Positions 1-7,200 of a stretch of DNA of 64,000 nucleotides are shown piece after piece. The notes beneath the pieces are model-generated. The model saw only the letters and a program-made list of their open reading frames with translations, was not told the DNA's origin and did no database searches. How positions within the stretch are numbered: position 1 is the stretch's first letter; the number at the start of each line of letters is the position of its first letter. The stretch is from Agromyces larvae (GTDB lineage Bacteria; Actinomycetota; Actinomycetes; Actinomycetales; Microbacteriaceae): assembly GCF_022811705.1 (NCBI RefSeq), contig NZ_CP094528.1, positions 3,596,001 through 3,660,000 of the forward strand, read 5' to 3'. The translations under genes and the position numbers were made by a program.

Positions 1-73
1 GGTACCGCGCCCCTCGAGACTCGATGCGCGCACGTGTATTCAACGAATTATGCGTTCGAGCTTCGCCAGGGCC

Positions 74-367
74 TCACGACGCGGTGCGCACCGCGACCTC
101 GCGTTCCATGCGCTTCTCGAAACGCTCGCGCCCCTTGATCGCCTCGATCTCGCGGTTCTTCGGCGGGGCGTTCGTGACCAGGTCGTCGAGCAGGTGGCGC
201 GTGATGTGGGCGATCTCGGCGACCGCGCGATCGAACGCCTCGGCGTTCGCCTTCGACGGCTTGGTCGATCCGCTCACCTTGCGCACGAACTGCAGAGCGG
301 CGGTGTAGACCTCGTCGTCGGTCGCGGCGGGCTCGAAGTTGTGAAGGACATGGATGTTCCGGCACAT
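74..367 (-). CDS. DUF2277 family protein
   Basis: Small conserved protein (97 aa) of the DUF2277 family; function unknown. It begins MCRNIHVLHNFEPAATDD, the Met-Cys-Arg-Asn-Ile start and Phe-Glu-Pro box of the family, followed by VRKVSGSTKPSKAN (about residues 28-41) and LVTNAPPKNREIEA (about 63-76), which look like the two conserved helical blocks. No signal peptide or membrane segment, so probably cytoplasmic. The ATG is chosen because family members start there and because a TATCTT box lies 6 nt upstream; the frame is open further upstream but that extension resembles nothing I know. It is divergent from the membrane protein at 450. Confidence 0.85.
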   Translation of the reverse strand: MCRNIHVLHNFEPAATDDEVYTAALQFVRKVSGSTKPSKANAEAFDRAVAEIAHITRHLLDDLVTNAPPKNREIEAIKGRERFEKRMEREVAVRTAS

Positions 368-373
368 GCCGTG

Positions 374-379
374 AAGATA
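374..379 (-). promoter_or_regulatory. -10 box of DUF2277 gene (TATCTT)
   Basis: TATCTT on the minus strand, 6 nt before the ATG, with no Shine-Dalgarno sequence. This spacing predicts a transcript starting at the ATG itself. Confidence 0.5.
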
Positions 380-437
380 GCGCGCCCGGCCCGGGCCGGC
401 GCCGATTCGAGGACGCCTTGCACGACGGCCGCGGCCG

Positions 438-443
438 TAGTCT
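438..443 (+). promoter_or_regulatory. -10 box of membrane protein gene (TAGTCT)
   Basis: TAGTCT is followed by GGC and then GTG ATG. The ATG at 450 is 6 nt away, the GTG at 447 only 3, which favours the ATG as start of a leaderless transcript. Confidence 0.5.
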
Positions 444-449
444 GGCGTG

Positions 450-1343
450 ATGAGGCGACGTGATGCGGGTGCGCTCACCGAGCCGGTACGCCTGAAGGGT
501 TCGCCCGACGAGGTCCTCGCCATTGCGGGCGCGGCGCGGCGGGCGATCGAATCGCACGACGAACTGCGGCGCGAGCTGCTGCCCCGGCTCGGTGCCCTCC
601 GTTCAGCCCGGCGGCGGTTCGCGGACGAGCGCGCCGCGACCCCGTCGGGACCGGATGCCACGCCGGACCGCGTGCGGCGGGTGCTCTGGAGCATCCTGTT
701 CGCGGTATGCCTGCTCTCTACCGTGGTGGCCATCGCACCGATGGGGCCGTACGGGCCGCGCACACGATGGATGGACCCGCAGACGGCGGTGCTGATCGCG
801 CTTCCCGCGCTCGGCATCGCCGCGGCGACCGCCCTGGGCGTGCTGCTGCTGAGGCCGGCACGCGGTCACGCCGCCGACCGGACCGCCCTTTCGGCGATCA
901 CGACCGTCGCTCTCGCCGGTGTATTCCTGTTCCGCCTGATCGCCGGGGGTGCCGACCGAGGTTTCACCGTGGCTCAGCTCGGCGCCTGGCTCATCGGTGC
1001 GGGCGTCCTCCTCGTGCTGCTGGTGGTGCTCACTTGGCAGCTCGATCGTGTGCGCCGGCGGGAGGCGGCGCGTGGGTTCCGCCGGTGGCGGCCGCGCACG
1101 GAGCCCGAACTGCGCACCCGCGAGCGAGAGATCCGGGAGTCCGCGGCGCAGATGGCCGCACTGATTCCGAACGAGGCGGATGCACCGCGGCTCGAACAGG
1201 AGTGGAATCGTGCGCTGCGGCGGATCCAGCAGTCGGGGGGAGCCCCCGAGTCCATCGCCCAGGCGCGTGGGATCGGTCCGGTCGCGTGGCTGGTCTGGGC
1301 GGTCTACACGGACCCGGATGTCCCGATCATCGGGGCTGCGTGA
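450..1343 (+). CDS. Hypothetical membrane protein
   Basis: Protein of 297 aa that I do not recognise. A charged N-terminal part of about 75 residues, rich in Arg and Glu and probably helical, is followed by four hydrophobic stretches at about residues 78-98, 113-136, 147-167 and 177-199. A basic segment after the last one (RRREAARGFRRWRPR) suggests a cytoplasmic C-terminal tail of about 95 residues. ATG 450 is preferred over GTG 447 because of its spacing to the -10 box. The stop codon overlaps the end of the convergent gene at 1327 by 17 bp. No domain assignment can be made from sequence alone. Confidence 0.7.
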   Translation: MRRRDAGALTEPVRLKGSPDEVLAIAGAARRAIESHDELRRELLPRLGALRSARRRFADERAATPSGPDATPDRVRRVLWSILFAVCLLSTVVAIAPMGPYGPRTRWMDPQTAVLIALPALGIAAATALGVLLLRPARGHAADRTALSAITTVALAGVFLFRLIAGGADRGFTVAQLGAWLIGAGVLLVLLVVLTWQLDRVRRREAARGFRRWRPRTEPELRTREREIRESAAQMAALIPNEADAPRLEQEWNRALRRIQQSGGAPESIAQARGIGPVAWLVWAVYTDPDVPIIGAA

Positions 1344-1938
1344 GCAGGTGCCAGACGAGGGCTGCGCCGGCCAGCGTCACCGTGGCACTCACCGCAGCCA
1401 GGATGATGCGCCCGAGTCTCTTCGCGGGATACGCCGCGATCGCCTGACCCGCCAGCCCGATGGCGACCGCGACGCCGATCAGCACCGCGCTGGCGAGCAC
1501 GATGCCCACCGGGTTCATACCCGTGCATTCCGTGGACGCCCCGGTGCAGCTCCGGAACGGACCGCCCGCGCCGCTGCTGTCGTAATCGTGCAAGCTGATC
1601 GAGAGCCAGTACATCGCGGCGAGGTTGAGCGGTAAGGCGATGCAGGTCAGCATCACCGTCAGCACCGGGCCGAGCACATGCCGAGCGCGTACCCCCGTGC
1701 TCGCGTCCTGTGCAGGCAGCCGGCGGTCGAGTTCGTCGAGTCGCGCCGAGGTCGTCAGGGGCAGGGCGGCGGATGCGACGGGGCCGGCGTTCGGGTCGGA
1801 CCCCGTCGGCAGCTGCGGGGGAGCGGACCGTCGGCTGAGCGTCACCAGGAGCGCGGCGACCCCGGCCCCGGCCCCCGCCAGCAGCAACATCACGAACACG
1901 ATGCTGAGGAAGTGCCATCCGACGAAGCCCGAGACCAT
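1327..1938 (-). CDS. Hypothetical membrane protein
   Basis: A 203-aa protein with four predicted membrane helices: about residues 7-33, 86-113, 140-168 and 177-199. Residues 35-85 form a polar loop rich in Pro, Ala and Ser. Two cysteines in FRSCTGASTECTG, just before the third helix, could form an extracytoplasmic disulfide. I do not recognise a family. Its 3' end overlaps the convergent gene 450-1343, which also encodes a four-helix protein; whether the two work together is unknown. It is divergent from the aldo/keto reductase gene. Confidence 0.65.
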   Translation of the reverse strand: MVSGFVGWHFLSIVFVMLLLAGAGAGVAALLVTLSRRSAPPQLPTGSDPNAGPVASAALPLTTSARLDELDRRLPAQDASTGVRARHVLGPVLTVMLTCIALPLNLAAMYWLSISLHDYDSSGAGGPFRSCTGASTECTGMNPVGIVLASAVLIGVAVAIGLAGQAIAAYPAKRLGRIILAAVSATVTLAGAALVWHLLTQPR

Positions 1939-1943
1939 GCCTC

Positions 1944-1949
1944 ACGCTA
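1944..1949 (-). promoter_or_regulatory. -10 box of membrane protein gene (TAGCGT)
   Basis: TAGCGT on the minus strand, 5 nt before the ATG at 1938, one base closer than in the other candidate leaderless genes of the window. Confidence 0.4.
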
Positions 1950-2003
1950 ACGGCACGCACCGTCGGGGCGCGACCGCGCGACCGCGCGTTCGGCGCTCGG
2001 GCG

Positions 2004-2009
2004 TAGCAT
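2004..2009 (+). promoter_or_regulatory. -10 box of aldo/keto reductase gene (TAGCAT)
   Basis: TAGCAT, 7 nt before the ATG at 2017; no ribosome binding site lies between, so a leaderless mRNA is predicted. Confidence 0.5.
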
Positions 2010-2016
2010 CCCGACC

Positions 2017-3237
2017 ATGGATCGACCCGCGCTCGCCCCGCTCGGACTCGGACTGGCCGCCCTCGGCCGACCGGCGTACATCACGACGCACCGCTCCGCC
2101 GATCTCGGCGCCGACCGCAGCGTCGCGGCGATGCGCGAGCGCGCCCACCGGATGCTCGATGCGGCGTGGGAGCGGGGCATCCGGTTCATCGACGCCGCGC
2201 GGTCGTACGGCCTCGCCGAGGAATTCCTCGGGTCGTGGCTCGCGGCGCACCCGGATCGCCGCACCGCGCTCACGATCGAGTCGAAGTGGGGCTACGAGTA
2301 CGTCGGCGAGTGGCGCATGGACGCCCCGGTGCACGAGCGCAAGGAGCACTCGCTGCCGATGTTCGAGCGGCAGTGGCCGGCCACGCTCGCCGCGCTGGGC
2401 GGTGCGCCCGACGTGTACCTCATCCACTCGCTCACGCCCGACAGCCCGGCGCTCGGCGACGCGGCGCTGCTCGACCGGCTTCGCGAGCTCGCGGCATCCG
2501 GAGTGCGCGTGGGGATCTCGACGAGCGGGCCGCGACAGGGCGACGCGCTCGACGCGGCCCGCGAGCTCGCCGACTCGCCGTTCAGCGCGGTGCAGGCGAC
2601 CTGGAATCTGCTCGAACCGTCAGCCGGCCCCGCGCTGTCGCGGGCGCGCGACGCGGGCTGGCTGGTGGTCGTGAAGGAGGCGGTCGCGAACGGTCGGCTC
2701 GCCCCGGCGGGCGGGTCGGGCGTCATCGATCCGATTGACTCCGGCACTGATGCGCGTGTGGCATCACCGGCTGATGCCAGGGGCGCATCAGTGCCGGAGT
2801 CGGTGGGGGAGATGTCGGGGGGTGATGCCAGGGACGCATCAGTGCCGGAGTCGGTGGGGGAGATGTCGGGGAGTGATGCCAGGGGCGCATCAGTGCCGGA
2901 GTCGGTGGGGGAGATGTCGGGGAGTGATGCCAGGGGCGCATCAGTGCCGGAGTCGGCCGCGGCGATTCAGGCGTCGGCGCCGTCCGCACGGGCGCAGCTC
3001 GCCTCGCTCGCGGACGCCGACGGGCAGACCCTCGACGCGTTCGCGATCGGGGCCGCGCGGTCCGAGCCGTGGGCCGACGTCGTGCTGAGCGGAGCGGTCA
3101 CGCCGGCCCAACTCGACTCGAATCTCGCGTCGCGGGCGCCCGGCGAACGCGCGCAGCGCGCGCTCGCCGGCCCAGCGGCGCCCGCCGAGCAGCCCGACGA
3201 CTACTGGGCTGCCCGCAGCGCGCGCGACTGGACCTGA
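2017..3237 (+). CDS. Aldo/keto reductase with in-frame repeat insertion
   Basis: NADPH-dependent oxidoreductase of the aldo/keto reductase superfamily, expected to be a cytoplasmic TIM barrel. Family features: GLGLAALGRPAYI near the N-terminus, GIRFIDAARSYGLAEEFLGSW (Asp and Tyr of the active site, about residues 55-75), SKWGY, and VYLIHSLTP for the His region. The physiological substrate cannot be told. The protein (406 aa) is longer than its relatives because about 75 residues between VVKEAVANGRLAP and AQLASLADADG are low-complexity sequence built from 17-residue repeats (DARGASVPESVGEMSGS). The C-terminal part (PWADVVLSGAVTPAQLDSNLAS) resumes the fold, so the gene is probably functional with a large surface loop. 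Confidence 0.85.
   Translation: MDRPALAPLGLGLAALGRPAYITTHRSADLGADRSVAAMRERAHRMLDAAWERGIRFIDAARSYGLAEEFLGSWLAAHPDRRTALTIESKWGYEYVGEWRMDAPVHERKEHSLPMFERQWPATLAALGGAPDVYLIHSLTPDSPALGDAALLDRLRELAASGVRVGISTSGPRQGDALDAARELADSPFSAVQATWNLLEPSAGPALSRARDAGWLVVVKEAVANGRLAPAGGSGVIDPIDSGTDARVASPADARGASVPESVGEMSGGDARDASVPESVGEMSGSDARGASVPESVGEMSGSDARGASVPESAAAIQASAPSARAQLASLADADGQTLDAFAIGAARSEPWADVVLSGAVTPAQLDSNLASRAPGERAQRALAGPAAPAEQPDDYWAARSARDWT
2737..2801. repeat. Large imperfect palindrome inside the reductase gene
   Basis: GACTCCGGCACTGATGCG at 2737-2754 is exactly repeated in inverse as CGCATCAGTGCCGGAGTC at 2784-2801. Inside the loop a second perfect pair, TGGCATCA (2759-2766) and TGATGCCA (2772-2779), is nested. 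The whole could form a long hairpin in DNA or mRNA. The right arm is part of the first 51-bp repeat unit, so the palindrome is probably the seed of the tandem array. Confidence 0.9.
2773..2956. repeat. 51-bp tandem repeat, 3.6 copies, in frame
   Basis: Units start at 2773, 2824, 2875 and 2926; the last is partial and ends near 2956. The units are nearly identical (differences at a few bases only), which means recent expansion or gene conversion. Each unit encodes 17 residues, DARGASVPESVGEMSGS, so copy-number change keeps the reductase frame open. Confidence 0.95.
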
Positions 3238-3295
3238 GCGCACCGCCCGCCCAGCGGCAGCGCATCACCGCGCGACCGCCACCGCGTCGCGGGGG

Positions 3296-3889
3296 TCAGT
3301 CGGGCAGCGGCCCGGTCAGGTAGTGCTGCACGGCCGGCCCGATCCGGTCGATCACCCACTCGTGGTCGGCGGAGGCGAGGGGTTCGATGCGCAGGACGTA
3401 CCTGGCCATCATGAGCCCGCCCACCTGGCTCGCGACCAGCGAGGCGCGCTCGGCGGCGCGGGCGCCGTCGGGCTCGGGCGCGACCCGCCGGGTGAACGGA
3501 AGGATGGCCCGGCCGACGACGAAGTCGCGTGCCTGCGCGGCGAATCCCGGATTGCGCAGGGCGCTGCGGAAGACCGCCATCAGCGCGCCGCCCATCGGCG
3601 AGTCCCAGGTGCTGATGAGCGTCGCCACGAGCGCACGTCCGGCGTCCTCGGGGGCGACCTCGCGCAACGGTTCGAGCACCTTCACCGGGTCGAGGGGCAA
3701 GTCGAGCACCGCCTGCCACAGGCCGTCCTTCGAGCCGAAATGGTGGGCGATCATCGCCGGGTCGACGCCCGCGCGTGCGGCGATGCGCCGGGTCGTCGCG
3801 CCGTCGACGCCGTGCTCGGCGAACTCCACACGCGCGGCGGCGATGAGGTCTTCGCGGGTCGTCGACGCGCCGCGCCGGCGGCCGATCAT
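3296..3889 (-). CDS. TetR-family transcriptional regulator
   Basis: Predicted repressor of the exporter operon in which it lies. 197 aa. The N-terminal TetR DNA-binding domain covers about residues 9-55, with the recognition helix in TTRRIAARAGVDPAMIAHHFG. The C-terminal ligand domain contains the pattern SPMGGALMAVFRSALRNPGFA, seen in TetR_C_17-like regulators. The gene is last in the operon permease - ATPase - tetR, and its ATG overlaps the ATPase stop by 4 nt (ATGA), so it is translationally coupled. The arrangement resembles the CecR-YbhFSR drug-export locus of enterobacteria. The ligand is unknown; a site upstream of the operon (7088-7127) is a possible operator. Confidence 0.85.
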   Translation of the reverse strand: MIGRRRGASTTREDLIAAARVEFAEHGVDGATTRRIAARAGVDPAMIAHHFGSKDGLWQAVLDLPLDPVKVLEPLREVAPEDAGRALVATLISTWDSPMGGALMAVFRSALRNPGFAAQARDFVVGRAILPFTRRVAPEPDGARAAERASLVASQVGGLMMARYVLRIEPLASADHEWVIDRIGPAVQHYLTGPLPD

Positions 3890-5868
3890 GCCGCGTGCTC
3901 CCCGGACCGCCCGGTGCCCCCGGCCGCGGCCGAGGCGCCCGCGGCGTCGCGGTCGAGCAGCACCATGGTCTCCTCCAGGGTGGGCTCGACCGGGTCGACG
4001 GATGCCGCGACATCCGCCGCAGCGAGCACCTCGCGCACCCGCTCGCCTGGGACGCCGGCGACCCGGATGTCGCGACCGCTCAGCATCGTCGGCAGCCCGG
4101 CGTCGCCGAGTGCGGTGAACGCCTGCTGCCAGGCATCCGATCGCACCAGCACCGCGGAGGTGCCCGACGTGAGATCGGCGACCGAGCCGACGCCGAGCAG
4201 CCGGCCGTGCGCCATCAGCGCGAGCCGGGTGCACTGCTCGGCCTCCTGCAGGTAGTGCGTGGTGACGATGACACCGCGCCCGGCGGACGCCTGCTCGTGG
4301 ATGACATCCCAGAGCCGGGCGCGCGCGAGCGGGTCGACGCCCGACGTCGGCTCGTCGAGCACGAGCAGCTCGGGCTCGTGGCCGAGCGCGAGGGCGAATG
4401 CGAGCTGACGCTGCCGGCCCAACCCGATGTCGTTCACGACGGCACCCGACACGTCGGCGAGCGACGGCGGCAGGCCGATGCGGCCGGTGCCGTAGACCCG
4501 CGCCGCGAACTCGGCGTTCTGCGCGACCGTGATGGTGCGGAACAGCCCGAGCCCCTGCGGCACGTACCCCATGCGGCGGCGCGCAGCGTCGTCGGGCGGC
4601 GTGCCGAACAGCTCGACCTCGCCCTCGTCGGGGCGTTCGAGTCCGATGAGCATGCGCAGGAACGTCGTCTTCCCGGCGCCGTTCGCCCCGATCAGGCCGA
4701 GGATCTCGCCGGGCCGCACATCGAGCGACACGTCGTCGACCGCGACGTCGCCGCCGAACCGCCGGGTGACATGGCGGGCCTCGGCGATCGCTCCCTGAGC
4801 CTGTCGAAGGGAAGCTCCCTGAGCTTGTCGAAGGGAAGCTCCCTGAGCTTGTCGAAGGGAAGGGGCCGGTCTCGCTTCGACGGGCTCAGCGAGCGTAGGC
4901 GGGGCCGGTCTCGCTTCGACGGGCTCAGCGAGCTTTGGCGGGGCCGGTCTCGCTTCGACGGGCTCAGCGAGCTTTGGCGGGGCCGGTCTCGCTTCGACGG
5001 GCTCGGCGGGCGATGGCGGGGCGGCGGCGAGCGTCAGCGCGATGAGCGCGTCCTCGAGGTCGGGCGTCGCGATGGCGGTCGCACCGGCTGGCTCGGCCGC
5101 TCCGGCCGCCGCCCAGGCATGACGACGGATGCCCCGCCGCCACGACGTGGGCCCCGCGGGAGCCTCGTCGGGCAGCTCCACGATCGTGCCCGGCACGCCG
5201 GCGATGATCTCGTCGGGCGTGCCGTCGGCGATGGCCCGCCCGCCGTCGAGCGCGAGCACCGACGCCGCGCGCTGCGCCTCGTCGAGGTAGGTGGTGGCCA
5301 TCAGCACCGCGGTGCCGTCGGTCGCGATGCCCGAGATGAGCCGCCACAGCTCGACCCGGCTGACCGGGTCGACGCCGGTCGACGGTTCGTCGAGCAGCAC
5401 CAGCTCGGGGGAGTGCAGCATCGCGAGCACGAACCCGAGCTTCTGCCGCATACCGCCCGACAGTGCCCGGCCGAGGCGGTCGCGTGCGTCGGCGAGGGCG
5501 GCGCGTTCGAGGAGTTCGTCGCCACGCGAACGGATGTCCCGTGCCGACATGCCGTACGACCGGCCCACGAACTCGAGGTTCTGCCGGACGCTGAGGTTCG
5601 CCCACACGCCCGAGGTCGCAGGCTGGTACCCGATGTGCTCGCGAGGCAGGGTCGACACCGATCCGGTGCCGGGGCGCACCCGGTTCGCGAACACCCGCAG
5701 CAGCGTCGACTTGCCCGCGCCGTCGCCGCCCACCACGGCGGTCACCTCGCCCCGCGGCACGTCCAGCGAGACCCCGTCGAGCGCGCGCGTCGCGCCGAAG
5801 TCGACCGTGACGGCCTCGACCGCGATGCCTGCCGCCCCGGCGCCGCCCCGTGGCATCCGCCGCTGCAT
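3886..5868 (-). CDS. ABC exporter, fused double ATP-binding protein (YbhF-like)
   Basis: Cytoplasmic ATPase (660 aa) with two nucleotide-binding domains in one chain, as in YbhF of drug exporters. Domain 1 (about residues 15-240) has Walker [10 protein letters not shown], signature [10 protein letters not shown] and Walker [10 protein letters not shown]. Domain 2 (about 363-590) has [16 protein letters not shown] in place of a canonical LSGGQ, and [13 protein letters not shown]. The variant second signature is usual for this subfamily. The two domains are joined by about 76 residues made of palindromic DNA repeats (LAEPVEA and SLRQAQG units), which is not usual. The start ATG overlaps the permease stop by 1 nt (TGATG), and the stop overlaps tetR by 4 nt. 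Confidence 0.88.
   Translation of the reverse strand: MQRRMPRGGAGAAGIAVEAVTVDFGATRALDGVSLDVPRGEVTAVVGGDGAGKSTLLRVFANRVRPGTGSVSTLPREHIGYQPATSGVWANLSVRQNLEFVGRSYGMSARDIRSRGDELLERAALADARDRLGRALSGGMRQKLGFVLAMLHSPELVLLDEPSTGVDPVSRVELWRLISGIATDGTAVLMATTYLDEAQRAASVLALDGGRAIADGTPDEIIAGVPGTIVELPDEAPAGPTSWRRGIRRHAWAAAGAAEPAGATAIATPDLEDALIALTLAAAPPSPAEPVEARPAPPKLAEPVEARPAPPKLAEPVEARPAPPTLAEPVEARPAPSLRQAQGASLRQAQGASLRQAQGAIAEARHVTRRFGGDVAVDDVSLDVRPGEILGLIGANGAGKTTFLRMLIGLERPDEGEVELFGTPPDDAARRRMGYVPQGLGLFRTITVAQNAEFAARVYGTGRIGLPPSLADVSGAVVNDIGLGRQRQLAFALALGHEPELLVLDEPTSGVDPLARARLWDVIHEQASAGRGVIVTTHYLQEAEQCTRLALMAHGRLLGVGSVADLTSGTSAVLVRSDAWQQAFTALGDAGLPTMLSGRDIRVAGVPGERVREVLAAADVAASVDPVEPTLEETMVLLDRDAAGASAAAGGTGRSGEHAA
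4790..4861. repeat. Palindromic repeat, 24 bp x 3, coding SLRQAQGA
   Basis: Three head-to-tail copies of a 24-bp unit (core CTCCCTGAGCYTGTCGAAGG) at 4790-4813, 4814-4837 and 4838-4861. The core is self-complementary at its ends (TCCCT...AGGGA) and is the same family found near rplK. In the ATPase gene each unit is read as eight residues. Confidence 0.95.
4862..5017. repeat. 39-bp tandem repeat x 4, coding [13 protein letters not shown]
   Basis: Four copies at 4862-4900, 4901-4939, 4940-4978 and 4979-5017. Each holds TCGCTTCGACGGGCTCAGCG, a palindrome related to the neighbouring 24-bp repeat, plus a 19-bp spacer that encodes the proline-rich part. The last copy is diverged (GGCTCGGCGGG), so the array probably grew from the other side. 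Confidence 0.95.
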
Positions 5869-7016
5869 CACGCACCCGCCTTCGCGTGCTGCCCGTGGCC
5901 GACGTCCGTGCCGCGCTTCGCGCGCGGCGCGACCGGCGAGATGCTGCGCCGCAGCCGCACCACCGCGAGCCCGAAGACCACCACCGCCATCACGGCGAGC
6001 ACGGTGAGCGGCAGCCACAGCGCATCCCACTCGGCGCCGCGGATCATGACCCCCTGCGACACCATCGTGAAGTACGTGAGCGGCAGCAGGTACCCGATCC
6101 ACCGGACACCGGCCGCCATCGCGTCGAGCGGGAAGATCATGCCCGACAGCAGGATCTGCGGCAGCAGCGTCATGAGCGCGAGCTGGATCGCCTGGCCGGT
6201 GGTCTGCGACACCGACGAGATGAGCACGCCGATGCCGAGCACGACGAACAGGAACAGTGCGGCGCCGACGATGAAGATGAGCACCGAGCCGTTGAACGGC
6301 ACGTCGAACAGCAGGATGCCGAGCACGGTGATGAGCGCCATGTCGAAGCTCGCGAGCAGGAAGTACGGCGTGATCTTGCCGAGGATGACTCCGCTCGCCT
6401 TCAGCGGCATCACCGCGAGCTGTTCGAGGGTGCCAGCTTCGCGCTCGCGGACCAGGCCGATGCTCGTGATGACCGTGCCGATGAAGGTCAGGATGAGGCC
6501 GATGATCGCCGGGATCATCACCCACGAGGTGGTGAGGTCGGGGTTGAACAGCACCTCGGTCTCCACGGTCGGCACGGCCGCCTGCTGCCCCTGCGCCTGG
6601 GCCTGCGCGGCCTGCTGGGCGAACGCCCCCTTCGCCTGGGCGAACAGGGTGAGCGCCGACTGCGCGGCGAACAGGTTGGAGCCGTCGACGAGCACCTGCC
6701 ATTCGCCGCCGTCGGCGACGATCGCGACATCGGCGCGGTCGTCGCGCAGCGCCTCCTCGGCGTCGTCGGCGGTGCCGTCGGCGGCGGTGTCGATGATCTC
6801 GAGGTGGTCGCTCAGGTCGTCGCTGTCGCCGATCAGGTCTTCGGCGTCGGATGCCTCGCTGCCGACGACGACCACCTTCAGCGTGTCGACGGTGAAGTTC
6901 GCGGCGTAGCCGAAGATCACCAGCAGCAGGATCGGCAGCACGATCAGCATCGCGAGGGTGCGGTGATCGCGGCGGAGTTCCTGGAATTCCTTGAGCATCA
7001 CGGCGCGCATGGCCAT
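5868..7016 (-). CDS. ABC-2 type exporter permease
   Basis: Membrane subunit (382 aa) of the exporter encoded with the double ATPase; it should move drugs, lipids or other hydrophobic compounds out of the cell. Topology is that of the ABC2_membrane_3 family: one N-terminal helix (about residues 22-42), a long extracytoplasmic domain (about 43-165, acidic then Ala/Gln-rich, with AQQAAQAQAQGQQAAV), then five or six helices from about 168 to 365. VREREAGTLEQLAVMPLKAS is the cytoplasmic coupling segment typical of these proteins. Enterobacterial YbhFSR has two permeases; here there is one, which presumably forms a homodimer. First gene of the operon. Confidence 0.88.
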   Translation of the reverse strand: MAMRAVMLKEFQELRRDHRTLAMLIVLPILLLVIFGYAANFTVDTLKVVVVGSEASDAEDLIGDSDDLSDHLEIIDTAADGTADDAEEALRDDRADVAIVADGGEWQVLVDGSNLFAAQSALTLFAQAKGAFAQQAAQAQAQGQQAAVPTVETEVLFNPDLTTSWVMIPAIIGLILTFIGTVITSIGLVREREAGTLEQLAVMPLKASGVILGKITPYFLLASFDMALITVLGILLFDVPFNGSVLIFIVGAALFLFVVLGIGVLISSVSQTTGQAIQLALMTLLPQILLSGMIFPLDAMAAGVRWIGYLLPLTYFTMVSQGVMIRGAEWDALWLPLTVLAVMAVVVFGLAVVRLRRSISPVAPRAKRGTDVGHGQHAKAGA

Positions 7017-7087
7017 GATTATTCACCGCTTGATGAATTTCTGCAAGGGGTCACCGCCCCACCCGCGCATCGTCGCACCCCGCGCGG

Positions 7088-7127
7088 GTATGGCGTCGGA
7101 TGACGCCGTGTCACGTCGTATGGCGTC
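7088..7127. promoter_or_regulatory. Possible operator: direct and inverted GGCGTC repeats
   Basis: GTATGGCGTC occurs at 7088-7097 and again at 7118-7127, exactly 30 bp apart, and the inverse GACGCC sits at 7102-7107, giving GGCGTC-GGAT-GACGCC. The site lies in the 184-bp gap between the divergent exporter operon and the monooxygenase gene. A role as binding site for the TetR protein is inference only. Confidence 0.3.
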
Positions 7128-7200
7128 TGGTTCCCGTGTGTGACAGCCGGGGGTCGCGCGAGCGGATGCCGCTTCCTACCTTCAGCAGAGGAGGTCAGCC

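Noticed and set aside
1..73. Left edge sequence
   Set aside because: No credible coding start, RNA or repeat seen before the DUF2277 gene.
2723..2989. Minus-strand open frame with repeated ALMRPWHHSPTSPPPTP
   Set aside because: It is only the reverse reading of the 51-bp repeat in the aldo/keto reductase.
4790..5017. Possible CRISPR array
   Set aside because: Repeats are head-to-tail without variable spacers, lie inside a gene, and no cas gene is in the window.
3895..6909. Very long open frame on the plus strand opposite the exporter genes (about 1000 codons)
   Set aside because: Antisense to clear ABC transporter genes; its peptide is Arg/Gly/Asp-rich with no domain. Such frames arise because high GC at third positions removes stop codons on the other strand.
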